Origin: Salegentibacter sp. 24
GTDB taxonomy: Bacteria; Bacteroidota; Bacteroidia; Flavobacteriales; Flavobacteriaceae
Direction of reading: 5' to 3'
Assembly: GCF_004362395.1 (NCBI RefSeq)
Contig: NZ_SNWE01000022.1
Location: 1-64,000 of the forward strand
Length of the DNA: 64,000 nucleotides
Every line of letters begins with the position of its first letter. Position 1 is the first letter of the stretch. The translations under genes were made by a program, and so were the position numbers. The notes under the pieces were generated by a model that was given only the letters and a program-made list of their open reading frames with translations, had not been told where the DNA came from and did no database searches. Below, piece by piece: positions 26,431 through 35,595 of the stretch.

Positions 26431-26469
26431 AAAAGAGACTAAAAATACTATACATTTTTAGTCTCTTTT
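26431..26469 (-). terminator. hairpin between susD and the FG-GAP operon
   Basis: Perfect 16-base arms at 26431-26446 and 26454-26469 (AAAAGAGACTAAAAAT and its complement) flank a 7-base loop. On the minus strand the 3' arm ends in T-rich sequence. It is 18 bases past the susD stop. It may terminate susCD fully or partially, or protect the 3' end. Confidence 0.85.
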
Positions 26470-26487
26470 TTAAAATCAATTCAGTTA

Positions 26488-28077
26488 CTAATACCCTTCG
26501 TTTTGAACTAAATTAGGGTTAGAAGTTAAGGCTGTGGCTGGAATTGGGAACAATACTCTAAAAGCTTCGGTATTATCCTTAAAAGCCCAGGTTCCAGTAT
26601 AGGTACCAAATCTTATTTGATCCTGACGTCTTGTAAATTCAATATAGAGTTCTCTTCCTCGCTCATCTAAAAGATCCTGATCGGTTAAACCATCTAATGG
26701 AGTTGCGCCTCTTATTTCACGCAAATCGTTCACCAGGCCTAAAGCAGTTTCGCTTGATGTCCCTCCTCTATGAATAGCTTCTGCTTTCATTAAAAGAGCA
26801 TCTGCATATCTAAATACCACTAGGTTTGGAGGAAAGGCACCATCGGAAGGATGGTATTTTAAAACTCTTATTCCTGTTCTCTCATTATTACCCACCAAAC
26901 CAGGTAATTCCTTTGTAAAGATTAATGGGTTACCGGTTCTATCGGTCAATTCAGATCCATCCATAGCGTATTGCTGGTTTATTAGAAAACCATAACCTAT
27001 ATAGGAACCATCTTCCATTCCATCTTCATCGGCATCAAGTTCTCCTGCACTGGCGGTATTCCCTGAAAGAGGCACAAAACCTCTGCGCTCCTCCTGGCCT
27101 GATCCCGGCACATTGATTTGAGGATCTCCTTCAAAAAGATCATAAAATTCAGCTAGAGTAGAAAAACCATTCCATCCCCCGGCTGTATTGCCCGGCGTAC
27201 CCTGGTTATAATGTAATGTACTCCACATACGAGTATCAGCTCCATAATTTGTTCTAAAAATAATTTCGGTATCAGATACATCTACTGAGGGTTCAAAGAT
27301 CTCAAAGAAACCGCTTTGTAAAGCAAAACCATCTTCAGCAATTGCATCGACGTGATTTACTACTTGGGTCATATCTTCTGGTGCAGCAGTGCCAGTACCT
27401 GTGAAAATATGTTTGTTGAGGTACATTTTTGCTAGTAAGAAGTGAGCCAAAGCTTTTGAAGCCCTATCGGTATCTGCACCCGGCCCTGAGGTAGGAAGAT
27501 CTGGTAAAGCTTCCTGAAGATCAGTCAAAGCGAAGTTGAAGGCCTCTGTTCTATTCATTACACTAGGACTCACACTAGGTCCTTCATCTACTCCCCTAAA
27601 GGGTACCTGGCCGAAAAGGTCAATAATCCAGAACATACTAAAGGCTCGTAAAGTTTTAGCTTCAGCAATTTGTTGTGGCGTGGCCGAGGGGGTTTCGATA
27701 ATTTCTGTCAGTGAGTATACGCTGGAATTAAAATTATTCCAAGTGTTTAACACAAAACGGTGAGTTGCATCCCAGGTGTGCTGGTGCAAGGTTCTCCAGA
27801 CTCCATTATCACCCCAGTCCGTTCCCCTGGTGGGAACAACAAGTTCATCTGATGTAACTTCCTGCAGGGCATATAAATTTTCCTGCGTTTGTAAATGTGA
27901 TTGTATCGCGTTATATGCGTTGTCAAGTGAGCTTTCTACATTGCTTACACCGGTAAATTCTCCTGAACCGGCCTCTCTAGATACCGAATCAGTATCTTCC
28001 AGTTCCAAATCGGTACAGGCAACGATACTGAGAATTCCCAGGCTGGCTAACGTTAATCTAAAAATATTTCTTTTCAT
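26488..28077 (-). CDS. SusD/RagB-family outer-membrane lipoprotein
   Basis: The 529-residue lipoprotein (SIVAC, Cys21, then the acidic run TDLELEDTD) has the SusD/RagB layout: an N-terminal helical TPR scaffold with SVYSLTEIIETPSA and an AEAKTLRAFSMFWIIDLFGQVPF block, and the C-terminal signature YADALLMKAEAIHRGG with LVNDLREIRGA. It forms the surface lid over the SusC pore and captures the ligand before TonB-dependent import. It starts 9 bases after the susC stop. The ligand is not known. No glycoside hydrolase or sulfatase gene is adjacent, which is unusual for a polysaccharide locus. Confidence 0.93.
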   Translation of the reverse strand: MKRNIFRLTLASLGILSIVACTDLELEDTDSVSREAGSGEFTGVSNVESSLDNAYNAIQSHLQTQENLYALQEVTSDELVVPTRGTDWGDNGVWRTLHQHTWDATHRFVLNTWNNFNSSVYSLTEIIETPSATPQQIAEAKTLRAFSMFWIIDLFGQVPFRGVDEGPSVSPSVMNRTEAFNFALTDLQEALPDLPTSGPGADTDRASKALAHFLLAKMYLNKHIFTGTGTAAPEDMTQVVNHVDAIAEDGFALQSGFFEIFEPSVDVSDTEIIFRTNYGADTRMWSTLHYNQGTPGNTAGGWNGFSTLAEFYDLFEGDPQINVPGSGQEERRGFVPLSGNTASAGELDADEDGMEDGSYIGYGFLINQQYAMDGSELTDRTGNPLIFTKELPGLVGNNERTGIRVLKYHPSDGAFPPNLVVFRYADALLMKAEAIHRGGTSSETALGLVNDLREIRGATPLDGLTDQDLLDERGRELYIEFTRRQDQIRFGTYTGTWAFKDNTEAFRVLFPIPATALTSNPNLVQNEGY

Positions 28078-28086
28078 AATTCTCTT

Positions 28087-31000
28087 TTAAAATGATGCAT
28101 TTAAACCAAAGGTAATTGTGGTTGGTCGTGGATATGCAGTATAATCTATACCTGCAGAAGGAACATTATTTAAGGATTTATTGGTATTAACTTCTGGATC
28201 CAGACCAGAGTAATCTGTAATAACAAATAGATTTTGCCCTGTAACGGATAATCTTAAGGTATTAAAGAAGTTCTCTTGTTCTAGATCAAAATTATATCCA
28301 ACGGTTAAGTTCTGCATTCTAAGGAAGTCTCCTTTCTCCAAAAATCTGGTAGATACATCCGGAGCATTTAAATTTGATTCTCCGTTTCCGATAACATCCT
28401 GGATTACATTTCTACCATTTCCAATAGCACCTGCTGTAAAATAAGCATTTTCGGTGTTATTATAGATATAATGACCAAACTGGCCAGATAGAAAAGCAGA
28501 AAAATCCCAGTTCATATATTCGACGCTGGTGGTAATACCCAGGTTAGTGGTGGGTAATGCACTTTTTCCAACGAATTGCTGTACATCACCATTTGGATAT
28601 ATAGACTGGCCTTCCTCATCAAATCCAGCAAACTCTCTTAAAAAGTAGGAAAAGAGGGGCTGACCACCAACCAAACGTTGTGCAAAAGCACCTGTTAAGC
28701 CCTGGCCACTAATGGCACCAGTATCAATAACCCCGTCAAAATCTTCAACCATATTATGGTTATATGCTATGTTAAATCCGAAATTCCAGAAAAAATCATC
28801 TTTCTGAAAAATATCATAATCTACTGCGAATTCAACTCCTTTGTTAATAACATTGGCATCCAGATTTTGGAATACAAAAGGCTGGGGGGAAGGTTGGGCA
28901 GAAAATACCTGGATTAAAAGATCGGTTGTGTTCTTGTAATAAAAATCTAATGAACCACTCAATCTGTCATTCATAAAACCATAATCAATACCAATGTTAG
29001 TCTGGCTTGTTTCTTCCCATTGCAGGTCAGGATTCGCAAAAGATACCAAAGTGGTACCCGGTGCATCTATTCCCCCCCCATTGTTAATTCCAAATCCAGC
29101 CCATCGCTCTCTTTGCTCGTACTGGTTATATGGAATTTCCTGGTTACCAGTAATTCCATATCCCAGTCTTAATTTTAAAGTTGAAAAAGCTTCCGGGATA
29201 AAATCTTCATCACCCATTTGCCAGGCAAAAGCCCCTGAGGGGAAATACCCATATTTATTATTACCTCCGAAACGAGTAGAACCATCAGCTCTTAGAGTGG
29301 CGGTAAATAGATACTTCCCTGCCAGGTCGTAATTAACCCTTGTAAAGAACGATTGCAATTCATCTGTAATATCAAATGTATCACCAGCAATAGCAGCCGT
29401 AGCAATACCCCCTGGTGCGGCAATATTATCAGTTTCAATTTCAGGGAAAAGACGATTGATAAAAATTTCTTCTCCCGTGTAACCGTATTGCTGGTAAGAT
29501 CCATCTATAGCATCTTCAATAGCATCTCTTCCGGCCTGGAGTTCATCAATCATAGCATCCATATCACCAGTAGTAAAGCCGAAACCGGAAATATTTGAGC
29601 CGGAACGACTAAAATCCTGGAAGGAATAACCAATCAATGCGGAAAAGTTAGAATTTTCAAATTCTTTTTCATAATTCGCAGTAATTTCCATCAGCCTATT
29701 GGTCGCATTTATTTCATTGATACTGGCCCTACCATTTCCAGGTACACCAGCACCTACACCGGTAATATCACCTGAAAGTGCAGCGCCCCGGTAAGAATTA
29801 GACTCGTCATAACCTAAAGAGACCTTTGCGCTTAACTCGGGTAGGATCTCATAGTCAGCAGAAAAGTTTAAAAGCACCCTATCAGTTTCGGTAAGGTCCT
29901 GATTATATTTTAACAAAGCCAAAGGATTGATAAAATCTCCTCCTGGAGAAAACTCAGGATCTGCGGGATATGTTGGATTTGCAAAATATGCTGTCCCAAG
30001 TAAATCACCCTGGGCACCGGCATTGTCTGAAATCGGCGCACGTTCGTCATTTATTCTGGAGATCGTGGACTGAAGATTAAGTCTTAATTTATCTTCAAAT
30101 AGTCTGTGTGTTATATTTAGTCTTCCGGTTAGCCTTTGCATCGAAGAGTTTTCAACGATACCATTTTGATCGGTATAATTACCAGAAACCCTGTAATTAC
30201 CACTTTGGTAGGAGTTTGAATAAGACAGGTTATGGGTCTGTGATAGCACAGTACGAGTGATTTCATCCTGCCAGTCCGTGTTTCCTCCAAAATCAAGATC
30301 TTCTCTATTCCCGCCATAACTTTCTATAGCGTCTAGAAATTCTTCACGATTTAAAAGGTCATATTCATTGGCAGGGTAGGCTACCCCAATGTTGGTGCTA
30401 TAGTTTAAGCGACTTTCTGCTCCTCTACCATCTTTAGTAGTAATAATCACCACTCCATTTGCACCCCTTGATCCGTAAATAGCAGTGGCAGATGCATCTT
30501 TAAGTACACTTATACTCTCGATATCCGAAGGATTAATAAAATTTAGCGGGTTTTTCGCGGAAGATGTTCCAAAACCAACATCCGATCCTCCTGCAGAAAT
30601 TTCATCTCCAGCTAAGGGAACTCCATCAACTACAAAAAGCGGATCATTTCCACCTCTTACAGAAGTTGTCCCTCTAATTCTAATATTAACACCAGCGCCT
30701 GGTTCACCACTTGAAGAGGTTACCTGAAGACCAGCGGTCTTACCTTGAATAAGTTCTTCCGGTGAGGAAATTACCCCCTGGTTAAACTCATCAGCGGAAA
30801 CCGTTGATACGGCCCCGGTTGCATCACGTTTTTGAACGTTACCATAACCAATAACCACTACTTCACTTAAGGCAGCGGCATCTTCTTCCATAGTGACATT
30901 CAATGTTGTCCTTCCATTAAGTGGAATTTCCTGTTGGGAATAGCCTACAAAGCTAAAAACCAAAACCGCGTCAGAAGAAACATTATCTAAGGAAAAATTT

Positions 31001-31173
31001 CCATCAAAATCTGTTACGGTACCATTGGAGGTTCCTTTAACAAAAATGTTCACTCCCGGTAAGGGCATTTCCCCATCGGTTACTGTTCCTGTTACTGTTT
31101 CCTGAGCTTGAGTAAATGCAAAGCTGAAAATAGCAAATAGAAACATACCAATTTTGAGTAATCTTTGTTTCAT
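28087..31173 (-). CDS. SusC/RagA-family TonB-linked outer-membrane transporter
   Basis: The 1,028-residue protein has a signal peptide (1-23). A carboxypeptidase-D-regulatory-like N-terminal domain follows (GTVTDGEMPLPGVNIFVKG). The TonB-box region is near residue 103 (LSEVVVIGYGNVQKRDATG). A plug follows with the SusC signature block around GIRIRG-like NIRIRGTTSVRGGNDPLFV and VLKDASATAIYGSRGANGVV. The rest is a 22-strand-type barrel that ends in the aromatic terminal strand TITFGLNASF. It imports a ligand with SusD using TonB energy. The 288-base upstream region holds a LacI/PurR-like operator, so transcription is probably repressed by a LacI-family protein encoded elsewhere. Confidence 0.95.
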   Translation of the reverse strand: MKQRLLKIGMFLFAIFSFAFTQAQETVTGTVTDGEMPLPGVNIFVKGTSNGTVTDFDGNFSLDNVSSDAVLVFSFVGYSQQEIPLNGRTTLNVTMEEDAAALSEVVVIGYGNVQKRDATGAVSTVSADEFNQGVISSPEELIQGKTAGLQVTSSSGEPGAGVNIRIRGTTSVRGGNDPLFVVDGVPLAGDEISAGGSDVGFGTSSAKNPLNFINPSDIESISVLKDASATAIYGSRGANGVVIITTKDGRGAESRLNYSTNIGVAYPANEYDLLNREEFLDAIESYGGNREDLDFGGNTDWQDEITRTVLSQTHNLSYSNSYQSGNYRVSGNYTDQNGIVENSSMQRLTGRLNITHRLFEDKLRLNLQSTISRINDERAPISDNAGAQGDLLGTAYFANPTYPADPEFSPGGDFINPLALLKYNQDLTETDRVLLNFSADYEILPELSAKVSLGYDESNSYRGAALSGDITGVGAGVPGNGRASINEINATNRLMEITANYEKEFENSNFSALIGYSFQDFSRSGSNISGFGFTTGDMDAMIDELQAGRDAIEDAIDGSYQQYGYTGEEIFINRLFPEIETDNIAAPGGIATAAIAGDTFDITDELQSFFTRVNYDLAGKYLFTATLRADGSTRFGGNNKYGYFPSGAFAWQMGDEDFIPEAFSTLKLRLGYGITGNQEIPYNQYEQRERWAGFGINNGGGIDAPGTTLVSFANPDLQWEETSQTNIGIDYGFMNDRLSGSLDFYYKNTTDLLIQVFSAQPSPQPFVFQNLDANVINKGVEFAVDYDIFQKDDFFWNFGFNIAYNHNMVEDFDGVIDTGAISGQGLTGAFAQRLVGGQPLFSYFLREFAGFDEEGQSIYPNGDVQQFVGKSALPTTNLGITTSVEYMNWDFSAFLSGQFGHYIYNNTENAYFTAGAIGNGRNVIQDVIGNGESNLNAPDVSTRFLEKGDFLRMQNLTVGYNFDLEQENFFNTLRLSVTGQNLFVITDYSGLDPEVNTNKSLNNVPSAGIDYTAYPRPTTITFGLNASF

Positions 31174-31261
31174 AAATTTAATTTTACAGTTGATTAATTA
31201 AACCATTAAGTTGAAGCTCTAATTTAGTAAAAATTTATGCTAAATTTCACAAGGCTAATAG

Positions 31262-31277
31262 ACGCAAACGTTTTCGT
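31262..31277. promoter_or_regulatory. LacI/PurR-type operator upstream of susC
   Basis: ACGCAAACGTTTTCGT is palindromic except for one pair and has the central AAACGTTT of LacI-family operators. It matches the classical PurR box pattern. It lies about 90 bases before the susC start. No LacI-family gene is in the window. Confidence 0.65.
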
Positions 31278-31283
31278 ATTTTC

Positions 31284-31297
31284 TAATCGATCGATTA
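31284..31297. promoter_or_regulatory. 14-base perfect palindrome upstream of susC
   Basis: TAATCGATCGATTA is a perfect palindrome starting 7 bases from the LacI-type operator. It may be a second regulator site. The position upstream of the likely promoter would suit an activator. Confidence 0.4.
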
Positions 31298-31461
31298 TTG
31301 TTGTTAAAAATGAAGATATCTTTAACGAAATATTTTATTGAGAATTGTTCAAAGGGTAATAAATAGCTTTAAATCAGTGGATTACATTTTAAACGTAAAT
31401 TTTACATATAAATATCTCAATATTTTGAGTATTTTGTTGATAAATAATGAGTTTTATCTAT

Positions 31462-32337
31462 TTAAAGTGTCATTATTAGTAGTTTTTTAGGGGAGATTTT
31501 GACAGAAATTTCTTCTTTTTCTCCGATATATTCTCCATCAATTTGAAAAGCCACCGGTTTTTTGCAAAAAACCTGGACTTCTTTAACAGGAATGATCTCT
31601 ACAAATTCTGAATTTACGTCTGTTTCATTTCGTAAAGTTTTTAAAATTTCCAGTATGTCAAAATTCTTAAATAAGAGGATTTCAAAAACACCGTCATTGA
31701 TTTTTCCTTTGGGATTTACATTGGCTCCGGTACCGTATTTTTTAGCATTTGCAAAAGCAAGGAGGATCCCTTTTTTAGTTAAACTTCTATCTTCAAGTTT
31801 AATTTCAAATTCAAATGGGTATTTACTTTCCCAAAGTGTAGGAACTGACTGGAGCAAATAGCCAACTTTACCCCTAATATTGGAATTATGATAATTTTTG
31901 ATCAATTCGGCATTTAATCCAAGATCACCGATGTGTAAGCACAATTCGCCGTTCACATCCAAGGTGTCCATTTGAGTCATATTATGACCGAAGGCTATTT
32001 TTATTTGTTCCTTTAAATTATTGGGAATGCCTAAATTAAGAGCAAGCCCATTTGCGGAACCAGCAGATATAATTGCAATTGGAATTTCGGTTTCTTTTAA
32101 TCCTTCTGCCACTTGTTTTATGGTTCCGTCACCTCCAACAATTAGAACGCGATCAAAATTACTTTCTTCAACCAGTTTCTGAATTTTTTCCTGGTCGTTT
32201 TCTCCTGTAGTTCTGTAGGTTTTTAGTTCGGCATTAATTTTTTTAACTTCAACAGCAACCCGCTCAATAATATTTTCTTTATTACGATCTCCCGAGATGG
32301 GATTGACAATAAGTAAAACCTTTTTTATTTCTTCCAT
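31462..32337 (-). CDS. diacylglycerol/lipid kinase, YegS/BmrU family
   Basis: The 291-residue protein has the DAGK catalytic domain: IVNPISG at residues 10-16, the nucleotide-binding VGGDGT at 67-72, and SAGSANGLALNLGI around residue 97. The C-terminal beta-domain includes GVFEILLFKNFD and FQIDGEYIGEKEEI. It would phosphorylate a lipid hydroxyl such as diacylglycerol, giving phosphatidate, at the inner face of the membrane. It is divergent from an App1-type phosphatidate phosphatase gene with 68 bases between starts. The opposite reactions suggest a shared function. The exact lipid is not shown. Confidence 0.9.
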   Translation of the reverse strand: MEEIKKVLLIVNPISGDRNKENIIERVAVEVKKINAELKTYRTTGENDQEKIQKLVEESNFDRVLIVGGDGTIKQVAEGLKETEIPIAIISAGSANGLALNLGIPNNLKEQIKIAFGHNMTQMDTLDVNGELCLHIGDLGLNAELIKNYHNSNIRGKVGYLLQSVPTLWESKYPFEFEIKLEDRSLTKKGILLAFANAKKYGTGANVNPKGKINDGVFEILLFKNFDILEILKTLRNETDVNSEFVEIIPVKEVQVFCKKPVAFQIDGEYIGEKEEISVKISPKKLLIMTL

Positions 32338-32405
32338 ATAGCTTCCAAAATATGTTTAAATTTAATTCTTTTGGAATAAGAAAAATTCAATAAAAATCTA
32401 AAATT

Positions 32406-33371
32406 TTGAAATTAGACCTTAAACTTTATCGCGGTTACGTCAATGACCAGGAACTTAATGTATACGGACATTTATTTAAATCCTGGGCACCAGATAAATA
32501 CAGGATCGATAGGAGAGGGTTAAAACATGCTGTAGCTATTATTCACATGTTTCGCATCAGCCCATTAAAAAACCGTGAAATTACTCTGAAATTTAAAAAT
32601 ATAGAGGTTACAACCAAAACATTAGATGATGGTTATTTTAGATTTTCAATTCCCTTTTCAGAGGAATTAACAAGTGGCTGGCATCAGTATGAAGTAAGCT
32701 GTAGCATTAAAAAAATAGGGATGATAGAGAAAGGGGAAATTTTGAAGCCCCATCCTTCTAAATATGGAATTATTTCTGATATTGATGATACCTTTTTAAT
32801 TTCTCACAGCAATAGTGTTTTTAAAAAGTTGTATGTCATGCTTTCCAAAAACGTTAATAAGCGAAAGATTTTTGACGATGTTGTAGAGCACTACCACGAA
32901 CTGAGCAGGTCGGGACAGGATTCTGAAGAGGCTTCAAATTCCTTCTTTTATGTATCCAGTAGCGAATGGAATTTATATGAATTCATTAATGAATTCGCTA
33001 AAATTCATAAGCTGCCCAAAGCGGTAATAAAACTTAAAAAGATTAAAACAGGAATTTCAGATTTTCTATTTACCGGTAGAGGAAGCCATGATCATAAATT
33101 TGAGAAAATAAAAGATATCATTTCCTTTTATCCCAGGATTTCATATGTTCTTTTAGGGGACGATTCCCAAAAAGACCCTAATATTTATGAGCGCATATGT
33201 AAAATTTTCCCTAAGAGTTTGAAGGCGGTTTATATTCGCCAGACCGGTAGTAAAAAGAAACAAGCAGTGGAGAAAATTGTAAAAAATATAGAAAGTATGG
33301 GAGTGAGTGTCTGTTATTTTAAACATAGCCATAAGGCCATAAAACATTCCCGTAGAGAAGGGATTATATGA
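32406..33371 (+). CDS. App1-family phosphatidate phosphatase-like protein
   Basis: The 321-residue protein has an N-terminal beta-rich domain (1-115) and the App1 catalytic domain. Its HAD-type motif is DIDDT at residues 125-129 (GIISDIDDTFLISHS), with YVSSSEWNLYEF, TGRGSHDHK and the conserved LGDDSQKDP downstream. Yeast App1 is a Mg-dependent phosphatidate phosphatase. The bacterial enzymes are mostly untested. The start is TTG at 32406: a stop lies five codons upstream in frame and no ATG occurs before residue 48. It is divergent from the lipid kinase gene. Confidence 0.88.
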   Translation: MKLDLKLYRGYVNDQELNVYGHLFKSWAPDKYRIDRRGLKHAVAIIHMFRISPLKNREITLKFKNIEVTTKTLDDGYFRFSIPFSEELTSGWHQYEVSCSIKKIGMIEKGEILKPHPSKYGIISDIDDTFLISHSNSVFKKLYVMLSKNVNKRKIFDDVVEHYHELSRSGQDSEEASNSFFYVSSSEWNLYEFINEFAKIHKLPKAVIKLKKIKTGISDFLFTGRGSHDHKFEKIKDIISFYPRISYVLLGDDSQKDPNIYERICKIFPKSLKAVYIRQTGSKKKQAVEKIVKNIESMGVSVCYFKHSHKAIKHSRREGII

Positions 33372-33384
33372 AGGCGTGGGATGT

Positions 33385-33392
33385 TATATTTG
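33385..33392 (+). promoter_or_regulatory. -7 element TATATTTG upstream of tex
   Basis: TATATTTG matches TAnnTTTG. Transcription would start near 33399, about 58 bases before the TTG start of tex. Confidence 0.35.
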
Positions 33393-33456
33393 TTGAAATT
33401 CTCTATGCAGAAATTAAAGTTAAAGAAATTATTTACTTAATCTCAAATCCTACTCA

Positions 33457-35583
33457 TTGAACCTTCAGAACTATATACAATCCAGAACACAATTATCTAG
33501 AAAAAGTGTTCAAAACACAATCGCGCTGTTAGAAGCTGATGCTACAATTCCATTTATTTCCCGTTACAGAAAAGAAGCAACCGGGAATTTGGACGAAGTT
33601 GCTGTTGAAAAAATTGCGGGCTTGTTAAATGCCTTTAATGAACTCGAAAAACGAAAAGCGACTATAATTAAGGTCCTAACTGCACAGAATGATTTATCGG
33701 AGATCTTAGCGGATAAAATTGAGCAAGCCACTTCCATAACTGAAGTAGAAGATCTTTATTTACCTTATAAAAAGAAAAGAAAAACAAAAGCCGATACAGC
33801 AAGAGAGGCGGGTTTGGAGTCTCTTGCTAAAATTTTAATGGCTCAAAACACTTCAAATATTGGTCAGTCTGCAGATCAATTTCTTTCTGAAAAAGTCAAA
33901 AACAGGGAAGAGGCCTTCAAAGGTGCAGGTTATATTATTGCTGAATGGATTAATGAAAATATCTATGTTAGAAATTCGGTTAGGAGATTGTATGCACGAA
34001 AAGCAGCGCTTCATACAAAATGGGTGAAAACGGAAACCGAACACCCGGAACCTGGAAAATTTATTCAATTTAAAAAATGGCAGGAACCGCTTAAAAAAAT
34101 TCCATCACACAGATTTTTAGCCATACATCGAGCAGAAAAATTGGGAATTATCAAGATTAAAATTGAAATTGAAAAAGCGGAAGCACTGAAGCTCATTGAA
34201 AGCGCAATTATTAAAAACCCCAGTTTTTCAGGAATAGAATATTTAAGAACATCTATTGAAGATTCTTTTACCCGATTGCTAAAAAAATCATTTGCTACAG
34301 AGTTTTTAAATAAAGCCAAGGAAAAGGCTGATGAGGATGCTATTTCTGTGTTTGCTTCAAATCTTGAGCAACTCTTAATGGAGGCCCCATTGGGAAGCAA
34401 ACGTATTCTCGCTTTAGATCCTGGTTTTAAATCAGGTTGTAAATTAGTTTGTTTAGACCAGCAAGGTAATTTATTACATAACCAGGCCATATTTCCTCAT
34501 CCTCCCCAAATGAAAACTGACGCAGCCTCGGCAACAATTAAAAATTTAGTAAATGCCTATAAAATAGAATCCATAGCAATTGGTAATGGTACCGCTGCCA
34601 GGGAAACGGTGGACTTCATTAAAAATGTCTATTTACCAAAAGAGGTATCTGTCTTTATGGTAAATGAGGCAGGTGCTTCCGTATATTCTGCTTCGAAAAT
34701 AGCCCGGGAGGAATTTCCTAATTATGATGTAACTGTTCGAGGAGCTGTTTCTATTGGTAGAAGGTTAAGCGATCCGCTAGCCGAATTGGTTAAGATCGAT
34801 CCGAAATCAATAGGAGTGGGCCAGTATCAACACGAGGTAGATCAGACCAAATTGAAGGAAAAGCTGGATGTTGTAGTAATGCGATGCGTAAATAAAATAG
34901 GCGTGAACCTGAATACCTCAAGTAAGGAATTACTTTCGTATGTTTCGGGTATCGGACCTGGACTGGCGGAAAATATTTTGGCCTATAGAAAGAAAAATCA
35001 AGGTTTTAAAAGCCGAAATGAATTGCTGAAAGTTTCAAGGCTGGGAGAAAAGGCATTTGAGCAATCTGCTGGATTTTTACGAATTAGAAATGCTGAAAAT
35101 CCACTGGATAATTCTGCGGTACACCCGGAAAGTTATCTTGTAGTGGAAAAAATGGCTAAGGATCAAGGATTACTGCCTGGGGAACTGATCGGGAATAAAC
35201 AAATTCTTGAAAAAATAAAACCTGAAGATTATATTTCTGGCAATCTGGGCTTACCTAGTTTAAAAGATATTTTAGATGAATTACAAAAGCCGGGGGCAGA
35301 TCCCAGGGCAAGGAAAAAACCTTTTAGTTTCGATTCTACTGTAAAAACCATTGCTGATCTAAGTCCAGGTATGAGCCTCCCGGGTATAGTAAATAATATT
35401 ACCAATTTTGGCTGTTTTGTAGATATTGGGATCAAAGAAAGCGGACTTATACATATCTCTAAACTTGCCAATGAGTTTGTGAATGATGTAAATTCCATCG
35501 TTAAACTTAACCAGGAACTTGAAGTAACTATAGTCTCTATCGATTTAGAGCAAAGACGTATTCAACTTTCTTTAATCGATTAG
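33457..35583 (+). CDS. tex: Tex-family RNA-binding transcription accessory protein
   Basis: The 708-residue length and domain order match Tex: N-terminal helical domains (IPFISRYRKEATGNLDE near residue 33), a YqgF/RNase-H-like domain (ILALDPGFKSGCKLV), helix-hairpin-helix motifs (LLSYVSGIGPGLAENI), and a C-terminal S1 RNA-binding domain (about 630-706, GFVDIGIKESGLI-type block seen as CFVDIGIKESGLIHIS). Tex affects transcription and tolerance to stress and is widely conserved. The start is TTG at 33457. It is monocistronic and converges on the PRC-barrel gene. Confidence 0.95.
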   Translation: MNLQNYIQSRTQLSRKSVQNTIALLEADATIPFISRYRKEATGNLDEVAVEKIAGLLNAFNELEKRKATIIKVLTAQNDLSEILADKIEQATSITEVEDLYLPYKKKRKTKADTAREAGLESLAKILMAQNTSNIGQSADQFLSEKVKNREEAFKGAGYIIAEWINENIYVRNSVRRLYARKAALHTKWVKTETEHPEPGKFIQFKKWQEPLKKIPSHRFLAIHRAEKLGIIKIKIEIEKAEALKLIESAIIKNPSFSGIEYLRTSIEDSFTRLLKKSFATEFLNKAKEKADEDAISVFASNLEQLLMEAPLGSKRILALDPGFKSGCKLVCLDQQGNLLHNQAIFPHPPQMKTDAASATIKNLVNAYKIESIAIGNGTAARETVDFIKNVYLPKEVSVFMVNEAGASVYSASKIAREEFPNYDVTVRGAVSIGRRLSDPLAELVKIDPKSIGVGQYQHEVDQTKLKEKLDVVVMRCVNKIGVNLNTSSKELLSYVSGIGPGLAENILAYRKKNQGFKSRNELLKVSRLGEKAFEQSAGFLRIRNAENPLDNSAVHPESYLVVEKMAKDQGLLPGELIGNKQILEKIKPEDYISGNLGLPSLKDILDELQKPGADPRARKKPFSFDSTVKTIADLSPGMSLPGIVNNITNFGCFVDIGIKESGLIHISKLANEFVNDVNSIVKLNQELEVTIVSIDLEQRRIQLSLID

Positions 35584-35595
35584 CTATTTAAAAAA

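Noticed and set aside
31416-31429. CTCAA/TTGAG hairpin after the lipid kinase gene
   Set aside because: Five base pairs only; too weak for a terminator.
34065-34490. 141-codon frame antisense to tex
   Set aside because: Shadow of the tex coding strand; no start signal or known domain.
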